NCBI RefSeq assembly: GCF_014145635.1
Contig: NZ_JACHTC010000003.1
Span: 62,001-126,000, forward strand
Source of the DNA: Myroides sp. WP-1
GTDB taxonomy: Bacteria; Bacteroidota; Bacteroidia; Flavobacteriales; Flavobacteriaceae
Reading direction: 5' to 3'
Length of the DNA stretch: 64,000 bases
Under the pieces are notes generated by a model, which saw only the letters and a list, made by a program, of their open reading frames with translations, did not search any database and had not been told where the DNA came from. This document shows positions 10,993 to 18,884 of the stretch, piece after piece. A program made the position numbers and the translations under genes. The stretch's first letter is position 1. Each line of letters starts with the position of its first letter.

Positions 10993-11682
10993 TTATACTG
11001 CTTTAGGATCTAAAGCAATAGCAGGGCTCATAGTACTAGATATATGAATAGACTTAACATAAGTACCTTTAGCTGCTGTTGGTTTTAATTTGATTAATGT
11101 TTGAATCAATTCAGCTGCATTTTCTTGAATCATATCAGCACTAAACGATACTTTTCCAATACCTGCGTGAACGATTCCCGTTTTATCAACTTTAAAATCG
11201 ATTTTACCAGCTTTCACTTCTTGAACTGCTTTCGCTACGTCCATAGTTACAGTACCAGTTTTAGGGTTTGGCATTAATCCTCTAGGACCTAAAATACGTC
11301 CTAATGGTCCTAATTTACCCATAACAGCAGGCATAGTGATGATAACATCAACATCTGTCCAACCGTCTTTGATTTTTTGTAGGTACTCATCTAATCCAAC
11401 ATAGTCTGCTCCAGCAGCTGTAGCTTCAGCTTCTTTATCCGGAGTAACTAATGCTAACACTCTAACATCTTTTCCAGTTCCGTGTGGTAAAGTAACTACC
11501 CCACGCACCATTTGATTAGCTTTACGTGGATCTACACCCAAACGTACAGCGATATCAACAGATTCGTCAAATTTTGCAGAAGCAACTTCTTTAATTAAAG
11601 CAGAACCTTCTTTTAAAGAATAAAATCTACCTTTCTCAATTTTAGCAGCAGCTTCCTTTTGCTTTTTTGTTAATTTTGCCAT
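10993..11682 (-). CDS. rplA: 50S ribosomal protein L1 (uL1)
   Basis: A 229-residue ribosomal protein forming the mobile L1 stalk near the E site. The family signature around [22 protein letters not shown] and the [15 protein letters not shown] block are clear, and the length matches other bacterial L1 proteins. It lies 18 nt behind rplK and 22 nt ahead of rplJ, the standard order. In E. coli L1 represses the L11-L1 transcript by binding near the rplK start; I did not find an obvious L1-site mimic in the 54-nt gap before rplK. Confidence 0.98.
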   Translation of the reverse strand: MAKLTKKQKEAAAKIEKGRFYSLKEGSALIKEVASAKFDESVDIAVRLGVDPRKANQMVRGVVTLPHGTGKDVRVLALVTPDKEAEATAAGADYVGLDEYLQKIKDGWTDVDVIITMPAVMGKLGPLGRILGPRGLMPNPKTGTVTMDVAKAVQEVKAGKIDFKVDKTGIVHAGIGKVSFSADMIQENAAELIQTLIKLKPTAAKGTYVKSIHISSTMSPAIALDPKAV

Positions 11683-11700
11683 TTCTTTTTTCTTTTACAA

Positions 11701-12138
11701 TTAAAAAGGAGCTGTTCCCGTTACTGATATACCCATAGATCTTGCAGTACCCGCGATCATTGACATCGCTGATTCAACAGTAAATGCGTTTAAATCCGGC
11801 ATTTTGTCTTCTGCGATAGCACGTACTTGTTCCCAAGTTACGCTAGCTACTTTTTTTCTATTAGGCTCACCAGATCCAGATTTCACTTTTGCAGCCTCTA
11901 ATAATTGAACAGCAGCAGGTGGCGTTTTAACAACAAATTCGAATGATTTGTCTTTGTACACAGTAATTTGTACTGGTAAAACTTTACCGGGTTTATCTTG
12001 TGTTCTAGCATTAAATTGCTTACAGAACTCCATGATATTAACTCCAGCAGCCCCCAAAGCAGGTCCAACCGGTGGCGAAGGATTCGCAGCACCTCCCTTA
12101 ACTTGTAGTTTAACTACTTTACTAATTTCTTTTGCCAT
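11701..12138 (-). CDS. rplK: 50S ribosomal protein L11 (uL11)
   Basis: A 145-residue protein of the GTPase-associated centre. The N-terminal domain has the Pro-rich stretch [19 protein letters not shown], the target region for thiostrepton-type antibiotics, and the C-terminal rRNA-binding domain has [24 protein letters not shown]. It is the first gene of the rplKAJL group, 54 nt behind nusG. Length and motifs are normal, with nothing that predicts thiopeptide resistance. Confidence 0.98.
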   Translation of the reverse strand: MAKEISKVVKLQVKGGAANPSPPVGPALGAAGVNIMEFCKQFNARTQDKPGKVLPVQITVYKDKSFEFVVKTPPAAVQLLEAAKVKSGSGEPNRKKVASVTWEQVRAIAEDKMPDLNAFTVESAMSMIAGTARSMGISVTGTAPF

Positions 12139-12192
12139 TTCTAAAAAAATTTAGCACATCTCTTTTGGAAGCAAAGATGCGTCTATGTAACA

Positions 12193-12747
12193 TTATATTT
12201 TTTCTACTTGTGTAAAGCTTAATTCCAAAGGTGTCTTTCTTCCAAAAATCTTCACCATTACCTCTAGCTTACGCTTATCTTCATTTATGTTTTCGATGGT
12301 TGCATCGAAACCTTTAAATGGACCATCAGTCACTTTTACTGACTCACCAACTTCATAAGGGATTGCACCTGAATCAACTTTCACAGCTAATTCATCGACT
12401 TTTCCTAACATGCGATTAACCTCAGACTCTCTTAAAGGCACGGGATCTCCTCCTCTTGTTTCTCCAAGAAAACCAATAACTCCTGTTATTGATTTAATAG
12501 CATGCGGAACTTCTCCTGTCAAGTTAGCCTCAATCATCACATAGCCTGGAAAGTAAACGCGTTCAGTTGTTTTCTTCTTACCATTCTTATCTTCAGAAAC
12601 CACTTTTTCAGTTGGTACTAAAACTTGCGAAAGATAATCTGACAACCCTAAACGAGAAATTTCAGTTTCGATATAATTCTTAACTTTATTCTCCTGTCCA
12701 CTTACCGCACGAACCACATACCATTTTTTGACATTTGTATCAGCCAT
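12193..12747 (-). CDS. nusG: Transcription termination/antitermination protein NusG
   Basis: A 184-residue NusG. Residues 8-115 form the NGN domain that binds the RNA polymerase clamp ([24 protein letters not shown]); residues 130-184 form the KOW domain ([19 protein letters not shown]), which contacts Rho or ribosomal protein S10. The order tRNA-Trp-secE-nusG-rplK is the standard bacterial one. The gap to secE is 13 nt. No insertion of the kind seen in the NusG paralogue UpxY, so this is the housekeeping protein. Confidence 0.98.
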   Translation of the reverse strand: MADTNVKKWYVVRAVSGQENKVKNYIETEISRLGLSDYLSQVLVPTEKVVSEDKNGKKKTTERVYFPGYVMIEANLTGEVPHAIKSITGVIGFLGETRGGDPVPLRESEVNRMLGKVDELAVKVDSGAIPYEVGESVKVTDGPFKGFDATIENINEDKRKLEVMVKIFGRKTPLELSFTQVEKI

Positions 12748-12760
12748 AATATTTTTCTCC

Positions 12761-12958
12761 TTATGATCTTATCCAATTATAAAACTTCCCTAACAAGTCC
12801 CCAAACAAACTATCTACTCCCCAAGTAGCAAGTGCCAATACGATTGCAAAAATTGCAATCACGATGGTATACTTTTGCACTTCAGCCCAAGGAGACCAAG
12901 TTACATTTGATTTAAGTTCTGTAAAAGCTTCTGATATGTAATTAAATACCTTTGCCAT
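12761..12958 (-). CDS. secE: Preprotein translocase subunit SecE
   Basis: A 65-residue single-span membrane protein of the SecYEG channel. I start it at the ATG at 12958 ([12 protein letters not shown]), because the longer open frame up to 13003 runs into the tRNA-Trp gene. The amphipathic N-terminal helix with [18 protein letters not shown] (the conserved WP turn) precedes a transmembrane segment at about 30-48 ([17 protein letters not shown]). The short single-span form is usual outside Gammaproteobacteria. It sits 15 nt behind tRNA-Trp and 13 nt ahead of nusG. Confidence 0.96.
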   Translation of the reverse strand: MAKVFNYISEAFTELKSNVTWSPWAEVQKYTIVIAIFAIVLALATWGVDSLFGDLLGKFYNWIRS

Positions 12959-12973
12959 GTTATATTGTTTTTG

Positions 12974-13044
12974 CACGGGTGGAGGGATTCGAACCCCCAT
13001 CAACGGTTTTGGAGACCGCTATTCTACCCTTGAACTACACCCGT
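12974..13044 (-). tRNA. tRNA-Trp (CCA)
   Basis: A cloverleaf on the minus strand: acceptor arms ACGGGTG/CACCCGT, T-loop GTTCGAATC, anticodon loop CTCCAAA with anticodon CCA. The CCA tail is not encoded. It lies between tuf and secE, so maturation must cut it from a shared transcript. Confidence 0.96.
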
Positions 13045-13052
13045 TTGTTATA

Positions 13053-13078
13053 AAAGTCAGCGGTTACCCGCTGACTTT
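13053..13078 (-). terminator. Hairpin between tuf and tRNA-Trp (weak terminator or attenuator)
   Basis: A perfect 11-bp stem AAAGTCAGCGG/CCGCTGACTTT with a TTAC/GTAA loop sits 8 nt before tRNA-Trp. On the minus strand the trailing sequence is TTTTATAAC, a short T run, so partial read-through into tRNA-Trp-secE-nusG is likely. Confidence 0.75.
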
Positions 13079-13101
13079 AAAAATTTATTTATACTAAATA
13101 A

Positions 13102-14289
13102 TTAGTCTAAAATTTCAGTTACCTGACCAGCACCTACTGTTCTACCACCTTCACGGATAGCGAAACGTAAACCTACTGATAAAGCGATTGGGCTTAACAA
13201 CTCAACAGTGATAGTTAAGTTATCTCCAGGCATAACCATCTCAGTTCCTTCTGGTAATTGGATTGTTCCAGTTACGTCAGTTGTACGAACGTAGAATTGA
13301 GGACGGTAGTTGTTATGGAATGGAGTGTGACGTCCACCTTCTTCTTTTTTCAAGATATAAACCTCAGCTTTGAATTTAGCGTGTGGTTTAACTGAACCTG
13401 GTTTACAAATAACCATACCACGACGGATATCAGTTTTGTCAATACCTCTCAATAATAAACCTACGTTATCTCCAGCTTCTCCACGGTCTAAGATTTTACG
13501 GAACATCTCAACTCCTGTAATAGTAGAAGTTAATTTGTCAGCTCCCATACCGATGATTTCAACAGCATCTCCTGTATTAGCAACTCCAGTTTCGATACGT
13601 CCTGTAGCAACAGTTCCACGTCCTGTAATTGTAAATACGTCTTCTACTGGCATTAAGAATGGTTTTTCGTTGTCACGTACTGGCTCTTCGATCCAAGCGT
13701 CAACTTCATCCATTAATTGCAATAATGCATCAACCCATTTTTGCTCTCCGTTTAAAGCTCCTAAAGCAGAACCTTGAACTACTGGTCCATTATCACCGTC
13801 ATATTGGTAGAAAGATAATAAATCTCTAACTTCCATTTCAACAAGCTCTAATAACTCAGCGTCATCTACTAAGTCAACTTTGTTTAAGAAAACAACAATT
13901 CTAGGAATACCTACTTGGCGTCCTAATAAGATGTGCTCACGAGTTTGTGGCATTGGTCCATCAGTAGCAGCAACTACTAAGATAGCACCATCCATCTGAG
14001 CAGCACCAGTAACCATGTTTTTCACGTAATCCGCGTGACCTGGACAGTCAACGTGTGCATAGTGACGGTTTTTAGTTTGGTACTCTACGTGAGAAGTATT
14101 AATTGTAATACCACGCTCTTTTTCTTCTGGAGCATTATCAATTGAATCAAATGAACGAGCTTCTGAGAATCCTGCGTCAGCTAAAACTTTAGTAATAGCA
14201 GCAGTAGTAGTAGTTTTACCGTGGTCAACGTGTCCGATAGTACCGATGTTTAAGTGCGGTTTCGAACGATCAAAAGTTTCCTTTGCCAT
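13102..14289 (-). CDS. tuf: Translation elongation factor Tu
   Basis: A 395-residue EF-Tu that carries aminoacyl-tRNA to the ribosome. The G1 motif GHVDHGKT lies at residues 19-26, followed by the effector region [14 protein letters not shown] and NKVD; domains 2 and 3 are complete. It has its own -7 element at 14327-14334 behind a tRNA-Thr and an 11-bp hairpin after its stop. A shadow open frame runs antisense inside it, as is common for strongly codon-biased genes. The tRNA-tuf-tRNA-Trp-secE order resembles the E. coli tufB locus. Confidence 0.99.
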   Translation of the reverse strand: MAKETFDRSKPHLNIGTIGHVDHGKTTTTAAITKVLADAGFSEARSFDSIDNAPEEKERGITINTSHVEYQTKNRHYAHVDCPGHADYVKNMVTGAAQMDGAILVVAATDGPMPQTREHILLGRQVGIPRIVVFLNKVDLVDDAELLELVEMEVRDLLSFYQYDGDNGPVVQGSALGALNGEQKWVDALLQLMDEVDAWIEEPVRDNEKPFLMPVEDVFTITGRGTVATGRIETGVANTGDAVEIIGMGADKLTSTITGVEMFRKILDRGEAGDNVGLLLRGIDKTDIRRGMVICKPGSVKPHAKFKAEVYILKKEEGGRHTPFHNNYRPQFYVRTTDVTGTIQLPEGTEMVMPGDNLTITVELLSPIALSVGLRFAIREGGRTVGAGQVTEILD

Positions 14290-14326
14290 GATCTAATAAT
14301 TTAATCTTAGTTATATAATTAGTGTT

Positions 14327-14334
14327 CAAATATA
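14327..14334 (-). promoter_or_regulatory. Putative tuf promoter, -7 element
   Basis: TATATTTG on the minus strand matches TAnnTTTG exactly and lies 37 nt upstream of the tuf ATG. A TTG 16 nt further upstream falls inside the 3' acceptor arm of the preceding tRNA-Thr, so the promoter overlaps a tRNA gene. Confidence 0.65.
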
Positions 14335-14347
14335 ATAAAAAAACCTG

Positions 14348-14419
14348 AGCCAATGACGGGATTTGAACCCGTGACCTCTTCCTTACCAAGGAAGCACTCT
14401 ACCCCTGAGCTACACCGGC
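14348..14419 (-). tRNA. tRNA-Thr (GGT)
   Basis: Minus-strand cloverleaf with acceptor arms GCCGGTG/CATTGGC (two G-U pairs), D-arm GCTCAGGGGTAGAGT, anticodon loop TTGGTAA (anticodon GGT) and T-loop GTTCAAATC. No encoded CCA. Last tRNA before tuf. Confidence 0.96.
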
Positions 14420-14442
14420 TTATGCATTTTTATATTTAGTCG

Positions 14443-14523
14443 TGGGGAGAGCAGGATTCGAACCTGCGAAGGTTTCCCAACGGATTTACAGTCCGTCCTC
14501 GTTGGCCGCTTGAGTATCTCCCC
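14443..14523 (-). tRNA. tRNA-Tyr (GTA)
   Basis: Minus-strand class II tRNA of 81 nt with acceptor arms GGGGAGA/TCTCCCC, anticodon loop CTGTAAA (anticodon GTA) and a long variable arm, as expected for bacterial tRNA-Tyr. No encoded CCA. Confidence 0.96.
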
Positions 14524-14554
14524 TCAAACCTTTGGTTTTCACTTGTTTCTTTTG

Positions 14555-14628
14555 AGCCGATGGAGGGACTCGAACCCACGACCTGCTGATTACAAATCAG
14601 CTGCTCTAGCCAACTGAGCTACACCGGC
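14555..14628 (-). tRNA. tRNA-Thr (TGT)
   Basis: Minus-strand cloverleaf with acceptor arms GCCGGTG/CATCGGC, anticodon loop TTTGTAA (anticodon TGT) and T-loop GTTCGAGTC. No encoded CCA. It is the first tRNA of the tRNA-tuf unit; acceptor and D-arm are close to the GGT isoacceptor 200 nt away. Confidence 0.96.
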
Positions 14629-14646
14629 ATTTTACTCAATAGAAAA

Positions 14647-14668
14647 AGTCCGCTATTTCTAACGGACT
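14647..14668 (-). terminator. raiA terminator
   Basis: On the minus strand AGTCCGTTA-GAAA-TAGCGGACT forms a 9-bp stem (one G-U pair) with a GAAA tetraloop followed by five T. It separates raiA from the tRNA genes. The -7 element at 14670-14677 lies directly in front of it. Confidence 0.8.
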
Positions 14669-14669
14669 G

Positions 14670-14677
14670 CAAATGTA
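14670..14677 (-). promoter_or_regulatory. Putative promoter of the tRNA-Thr/Tyr/Thr genes, -7 element
   Basis: TACATTTG on the minus strand matches TAnnTTTG. A start 4-7 nt downstream would fall inside the left arm of the raiA terminator hairpin. Confidence 0.55.
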
Positions 14678-14721
14678 TATATTTTATTGATTAAAAAAAA
14701 CAATTTACTGATTTTTTTCCA

Positions 14722-15021
14722 TTAATGTGCTTTCATTTTCTCTTTGTACTTCACAACCATGCGTTCGATAGCATCCGCACCTAAATCAACTCCCTCTTCA
14801 AATGTTTTACACGTTTTTTTCGCAAGAATATCATCACCTGGAACTAATAATTTAACCTCAACTGTTTTGTTTTCTTTCTCATTTGTATTTTCCAATTTTA
14901 AAAATACGTCTACAGAAATCACTTTATCGTAAAACTTACCTACTTTTAGCATTCTCTCGTTGATAAAATCCACTAGTTTACGATCCACATTAAAATTAAC
15001 TGCTTGAATGTTTACTTTCAT
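14722..15021 (-). CDS. raiA: Ribosome hibernation-promoting factor, short form (HPF/RaiA)
   Basis: A 99-residue protein of the RaiA/HPF family with the beta-alpha-beta-beta-beta-alpha pattern (MKVNIQAVNFNVDRKLVDFI, VDVFLKLENT, KTVEVKLLVPGDDILAKK, FEEGVDLGADAIERMVVKYKE). It binds the decoding centre of idle ribosomes in stationary phase. It lacks the C-terminal dimerisation domain of long HPF. It lies 22 nt behind xerC, so the two are probably co-transcribed, and is followed by its own terminator. Which of RaiA or short HPF it resembles more cannot be told by eye. Confidence 0.9.
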   Translation of the reverse strand: MKVNIQAVNFNVDRKLVDFINERMLKVGKFYDKVISVDVFLKLENTNEKENKTVEVKLLVPGDDILAKKTCKTFEEGVDLGADAIERMVVKYKEKMKAH

Positions 15022-15043
15022 AACGTTTTGTTTTTAAGGTTCT

Positions 15044-15943
15044 TTATTTGTTTTTCCTCAACCTCGGATGCGTCTTCATATACGTTTCTTTCAATTCTTT
15101 TAGATTTACATGCGCATAAACTTCAGTAGAAGCTAAGCTTTGATGCCCCATCAACTCTTTGATCGAATTAATATCAGCCCCGTTTTCTAAAAGATGAGTG
15201 GCAAATGCATGCCTTAACATATGAGGACTATTTTTTTCCTTGGTTGTCGTCTTACTAAAATATAAATTAATCACTCGATAAACAAATATTTCATCAACTT
15301 TAGCACCCTTACTATCTATTAAAAAATAGTTAATTTCTTGAAAATCTCTCAAAACGTTCGCACGTTCAATCAAATAGCGTTTTAAAAGTGCGATTAAAGT
15401 ATCGATCATAGGCACGTAACGCACCTTATTTCCCTTTCCAGTGATGCGAATCATTTTGGTGTAAAAATCTACATCAACCACTTGTACTCCACAGAGCTCA
15501 CTCCGACGTAAGCCCAGACAATACAACATCTCCACAATAACCAAATCGCGCAAAGCATCAAACCCCTCTTGCTCTTCTAAGTCAATGCGAACTGCATCAA
15601 CTTCTACCATTGAAAAAGGCAATTGCAATTTCTTCTCGACTTTTAAGGTCTTGTGCTGTTGGAGCGGACTTACCTCTACTTCGCTAATTTTCATCAAAAA
15701 CTTATAAAATGCTTTTAATGCACTCATCTTTCGATTAATGGATCGCTTACTCATACCTGTTTCCATCAATACGACAATCCAAGAGCGAACTGCATCGTAT
15801 TTGATCAACAAGTAATTCTTTTCACTTTCTTCCAAATAACCCAAAAAAACAGCAATATCATTTTGATACGCCTCTATCGTATGCCGCGAGTAATTCTTCT
15901 CTTTCGCTAAGTACTCTAAAAACTTTTCTAAATTTTTGTCCAT
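15044..15943 (-). CDS. xerC: Site-specific tyrosine recombinase XerC/XerD
   Basis: A 299-residue tyrosine recombinase that resolves chromosome dimers at dif. The N-terminal SAM-like DNA-binding domain spans about 1-85 and the catalytic domain about 105-290. All catalytic residues are visible: Arg146 (GLRRSEL), Lys170, His241 and Arg244 (HMLRH), His267 (GHQSL) and nucleophile Tyr276 (EVYAHV). The length fits a chromosomal Xer protein rather than an integrase. The ATG follows directly on the T run of the rpsU terminator, so expression may depend on read-through. Whether it is XerC or XerD is not settled by sequence alone. Confidence 0.93.
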   Translation of the reverse strand: MDKNLEKFLEYLAKEKNYSRHTIEAYQNDIAVFLGYLEESEKNYLLIKYDAVRSWIVVLMETGMSKRSINRKMSALKAFYKFLMKISEVEVSPLQQHKTLKVEKKLQLPFSMVEVDAVRIDLEEQEGFDALRDLVIVEMLYCLGLRRSELCGVQVVDVDFYTKMIRITGKGNKVRYVPMIDTLIALLKRYLIERANVLRDFQEINYFLIDSKGAKVDEIFVYRVINLYFSKTTTKEKNSPHMLRHAFATHLLENGADINSIKELMGHQSLASTEVYAHVNLKELKETYMKTHPRLRKNK

Positions 15944-15950
15944 AAAAAAA

Positions 15951-15984
15951 CCGTTGTAACAAAGATAATACTTTATTACAACGG
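15951..15984 (-). terminator. rpsU terminator abutting the xerC start
   Basis: The stem CCGTTGTAA/TTACAACGG has a 16-nt loop and on the minus strand is followed by seven T that run straight into the xerC ATG at 15943. Confidence 0.85.
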
Positions 15985-16011
15985 CCTTATACTTTAATCC
16001 TACGTTTAAGA

Positions 16012-16206
16012 CTAGATTTCTACTGAATCTCTTAAGTGTTGGATATATGCAGCTTTTTGCATTTTGTCTCTTTTTAAAACAGACGGTTTAGTAAAGTGCT
16101 GACGAGATCTTAATTGACGTAACGTACCTGTTCTGTCAAATTTTCTTTTGTAGCGCTTTAGTGCTCTATCAATATTTTCTCCGTCTTTAATTGGAATGAT
16201 CAACAT
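16012..16206 (-). CDS. rpsU: 30S ribosomal protein S21 (bS21)
   Basis: A 64-residue S21 starting at the ATG at 16206 (MLIIPIKDGENIDRAL). The basic stretch ALKRYKRKFDRTG and RSRQHFTKPS are typical. S21 sits next to the anti-Shine-Dalgarno end of 16S rRNA; in Flavobacteriia it is known to help occlude that sequence. The gene carries a rare strong Shine-Dalgarno sequence (16215-16223), its own -7 element (16238-16245) and a terminator (15951-15984). A GTG at 16218 in the same frame is rejected as start because it would overlap the Shine-Dalgarno sequence. Confidence 0.96.
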   Translation of the reverse strand: MLIIPIKDGENIDRALKRYKRKFDRTGTLRQLRSRQHFTKPSVLKRDKMQKAAYIQHLRDSVEI

Positions 16207-16214
16207 GTTTTCAT

Positions 16215-16223
16215 ACACCTCCT
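16215..16223 (-). promoter_or_regulatory. Strong Shine-Dalgarno sequence of rpsU
   Basis: AGGAGGTGT on the minus strand lies 8 nt before the ATG and pairs over eight bases (AGGAGGTG) with the standard 16S rRNA tail CACCUCCU. I saw no comparable ribosome-binding site ahead of the neighbouring genes. This fits the published view that rpsU mRNA in Flavobacteriia reads out free anti-Shine-Dalgarno, that is, ribosomes lacking S21. Confidence 0.9.
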
Positions 16224-16237
16224 CTCATTTGGTGATG

Positions 16238-16245
16238 CAAAAGTA
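16238..16245 (-). promoter_or_regulatory. Putative rpsU promoter, -7 element
   Basis: TACTTTTG on the minus strand matches TAnnTTTG, with a TTG 19 nt further upstream as a good -33 element. The predicted leader is only about 25 nt and contains the Shine-Dalgarno sequence. Confidence 0.7.
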
Positions 16246-16365
16246 ATGCTTTTTTTATACAACACAACAAAAAAACACTTTTTTTCTACTCTTCCCTTTT
16301 ATTTTACATTAATTTTTCCTTTTGCTAATTCCTTCAGCTACAATTTAAAACAAGTATATTTTAAA

Positions 16366-17112
16366 CTAATTAGCCCCTAACCACAGCTTAAAATCACTTA
16401 TTCGTTCTCTACTAACCATCACTTCTTCCTTATAATTCAACAACGTTACTTTTAATCGCGATGTAGAAAGGTGAATCATCTGCTCAATAAAATCTATAGC
16501 TATAATTTGGTACCGGTTGACTCTAAAAAATTGAGATGGATCTACCATTTTCACAATAGCCTCTAACGAAGATTCGTCTAATAGATGACTTTTTCCTTCC
16601 TTCGTTACAACATACACTCCTCTATCTTCTCTATAGAAACAAACCACATCTTCAACCAAGATCATTTTTAATTGCATGCCTATCTTGACCATAAATCGCT
16701 TGGGATATGTAGCCTTTGGTATTGTGCGTCTCAACTGCTCTACCTGCTGCCCTATTCGATGGCAATGCGCCTTAAACTTAGTGATCGCCCCCAACAATTC
16801 ACTGGAGTCTATCGGTTTCAATAGATAATCAATGCTATTGAGCTTAAAAGCTTTTATCGCATAATGATCAAAACTTGTTACGAAAATAATAGCGCTGTGT
16901 TGCAGTTCTACTTGTTCAAAAATTTCTAAAGACAAGCCATCTGTCAATTGTATATCGGCAAAAATCAAATCGGGCTGTTCATTTTGAACAAACCAAGGAA
17001 TTGCTTCACTAACAGAATGCAAGGTTTGTTGCACGCTAAAGCCTAATTTGTCTAACTCGCGTATTAACAATCTTGCTGCGGGTTTTTCGTCTTCAATAAT
17101 AACTATATTCAT
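16366..17112 (-). CDS. LytTR-family response regulator
   Basis: A 248-residue two-component regulator. Residues 1-120 are a receiver domain with acidic pocket Glu7/Asp8, phospho-acceptor Asp53 (FADIQL), switch Thr79 and the LLKP lysine. Residues about 145-245 are a LytTR DNA-binding domain (FMVKIGMQLKMILVEDVVCFYRE; FFRVNRYQII). LytTR proteins usually bind paired direct repeats upstream of target genes. It lies 5 nt behind its kinase and is the last gene of an operon led by a TonB-dependent receptor, so that receptor operon is the first candidate target. No terminator was evident behind it. Confidence 0.93.
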   Translation of the reverse strand: MNIVIIEDEKPAARLLIRELDKLGFSVQQTLHSVSEAIPWFVQNEQPDLIFADIQLTDGLSLEIFEQVELQHSAIIFVTSFDHYAIKAFKLNSIDYLLKPIDSSELLGAITKFKAHCHRIGQQVEQLRRTIPKATYPKRFMVKIGMQLKMILVEDVVCFYREDRGVYVVTKEGKSHLLDESSLEAIVKMVDPSQFFRVNRYQIIAIDFIEQMIHLSTSRLKVTLLNYKEEVMVSRERISDFKLWLGAN

Positions 17113-17117
17113 CGATA

Positions 17118-18194
17118 TTACTTTTTTTGTAAGGGAATACTCACGCTAAAACTAGCTATTAAATCTTTAATTTCAATTTCTCTTTTGAACAACAATTGAC
17201 ATCGTCTTGATAGATTCGATAATCCTACTCCTGTAGAATACTCCTGTTTTGGTTTACTGTATTTTTGATTTTCCATGACCAAATGTTCCTTCTCCACCTT
17301 TAACGTCACCGTTATTTTTCCTTCTGATGGAATTGCGTTGTGCTTAACCACATTTTCAATTAACAATTGCAAGCTCAATGTTGGTATCTGTACCTCCCCC
17401 CAATTAGTCACTTCATCGTCAATGAGAAAATCAATGGCTTGATCATATCTAACATTGAGAAGATAAATATAATCTTTGATAAAGGCGACCTCTTCCCCTA
17501 CGGAACAGGAAGAATTGTCTAAACGTTCCAAAACATAGCGGTATATTTTTGAAAAAGAACGAGCAAATTGTTCTGCTTTAATCGGATCTTCTTGAATCGT
17601 GCTAATAAGCACATTGAGATTGTTAAACAAAAAATGCGGTGACAACTGTTCCTTCATATGGGCAATTTGGCTTTTCTGTAACGCAATTTCCATCTCTTTA
17701 TTTTTAAGTTCTAACGCTCTTAATTGATCGTTGTATGAAAAAACAAAGACAATCATAATAATGAAAAAACTCACAAGAATAACACCTAAAAAATCGCTAA
17801 GGTGTAAATGTTCTGTGGTATAGAAGGACTGGAAAGGCACTTGGAAAAAAAACCACAAGAAAAGACTCAAGAAGAAATAGTATGATACAATAGAAACAAA
17901 TAATCCGTTGGTAAAAAACAAAATATTTCGAACCATTCGACTAAAAGGAATTTTCCTCTTTCGATTTATTTTATTCAAAAGAAGATCTAACAATATGCTT
18001 GCACCGACATTTGCCCCATAAATACACACGGTAATCAAAAAAGACAACCATGCATTTTTTGAAAAAAGATAGTCTGTGTAAGACGCATGACTAAGATGTT
18101 TAGTCTTGTTAAAGAAATAGTATGAAGTAGACAAACTACTCATCACACCAAAATTAATCGCTAACACACTGTGTCTATACCAATTGATTTTCAT
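17118..18194 (-). CDS. LytS/YehU-type sensor histidine kinase (HisKA_7TM-like, internal HisK domain)
   Basis: A 358-residue membrane kinase. Four hydrophobic segments occupy about residues 8-28, 47-72, 90-120 and 132-153, followed by a short coiled linker and the His_kinase domain with the phospho-acceptor His187 in SPHFLFNNLN. The ATPase part shows the N-box (IENVVKHNAI) and GVGLSNLSRR. It has no recognisable extracellular sensor domain, so the signal is probably sensed in the membrane or passed on by a partner such as the neighbouring TPR-like protein. Its stop lies 5 nt before the LytTR regulator. The family is common in Bacteroidota. Confidence 0.92.
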   Translation of the reverse strand: MKINWYRHSVLAINFGVMSSLSTSYYFFNKTKHLSHASYTDYLFSKNAWLSFLITVCIYGANVGASILLDLLLNKINRKRKIPFSRMVRNILFFTNGLFVSIVSYYFFLSLFLWFFFQVPFQSFYTTEHLHLSDFLGVILVSFFIIMIVFVFSYNDQLRALELKNKEMEIALQKSQIAHMKEQLSPHFLFNNLNVLISTIQEDPIKAEQFARSFSKIYRYVLERLDNSSCSVGEEVAFIKDYIYLLNVRYDQAIDFLIDDEVTNWGEVQIPTLSLQLLIENVVKHNAIPSEGKITVTLKVEKEHLVMENQKYSKPKQEYSTGVGLSNLSRRCQLLFKREIEIKDLIASFSVSIPLQKK

Positions 18195-18216
18195 TGTTCC
18201 TTCTGTTCTTTGTTAC

Positions 18217-18837
18217 TTACTTTTTCTCATAGACTGTTAGTGTTTTCAACGCCCATTCTCTTCCCCAAGATGGATAAAATGGCTCCTGCTCTTTTTGTTG
18301 ATCAAATAGCTCAATGGATCTTCGCAAATCTTTTATACATTGTTCCTCATCGATTTTCATAAATTTCGAACTATTCAAATAAAAATTCGCCAAAGAATAA
18401 ACGGCTCTAGGATTATCCGAATCGAGTTTGATTGCCTTTTGATAGGCTGCAATGATTATGGGACTTTGGCTCATGCCTTTGTTCATAGGATCAGTCATAA
18501 GGTCAAGTGTTTCATTCATTCCTTGCAATACATACCACTCATCGTCCTTTTTGTCCAACCATCGTTCAATAAGCATGCGATTCTGTTCGACGATAGACGC
18601 TACTGTTTCGCTTCTTGGATTTTGGAATCCTTGCGTTATGTTTATCAATACCTGATAATATACAGGAATCCAATCGGCTGGTTTTGCATCAGAGATTCGC
18701 TCTAATACAGCTAATGCCTCTTTGGTGTTTCCCTTATGCCATTCATTCATTGCCTTTTTCATTCCCTTCTCATAATTGGTCTGTCCGAAAGACAGGATAC
18801 TCCAAACACTAAAAAATAAAATTAATACCTTTTTCAT
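18217..18837 (-). CDS. Exported TPR-like protein of unknown function
   Basis: A 206-residue protein with a signal peptide (residues 1-18, ending SFG-Q). The mature part is helical and TPR-like: NYEKGMKKAMNEWHKGNTKEALAVLERI forms one clear helix-turn-helix, and AYQKAIKLDSDNPRAVYSLANFYLNSSKF a second. There is no lipobox, so it is probably periplasmic. It sits between the TonB-dependent receptor (47-nt gap) and the LytS-type kinase (22 nt). A role linking receptor occupancy or envelope state to the kinase is possible but is inference from position only. Confidence 0.75.
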   Translation of the reverse strand: MKKVLILFFSVWSILSFGQTNYEKGMKKAMNEWHKGNTKEALAVLERISDAKPADWIPVYYQVLINITQGFQNPRSETVASIVEQNRMLIERWLDKKDDEWYVLQGMNETLDLMTDPMNKGMSQSPIIIAAYQKAIKLDSDNPRAVYSLANFYLNSSKFMKIDEEQCIKDLRRSIELFDQQKEQEPFYPSWGREWALKTLTVYEKK

Positions 18838-18884
18838 TTGATTAAATATTTAAATGTGAAATAAATTAATAGGACTCGTTCAAA

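Noticed and set aside
12959..13003. Upstream extension of secE by 15 residues
   Set aside because: The extension is translated from the tRNA-Trp gene; the ATG at 12958 gives a normal SecE.
13370..13777. Plus-strand open frame of 135 codons inside tuf
   Set aside because: Antisense shadow caused by strong codon bias in tuf.
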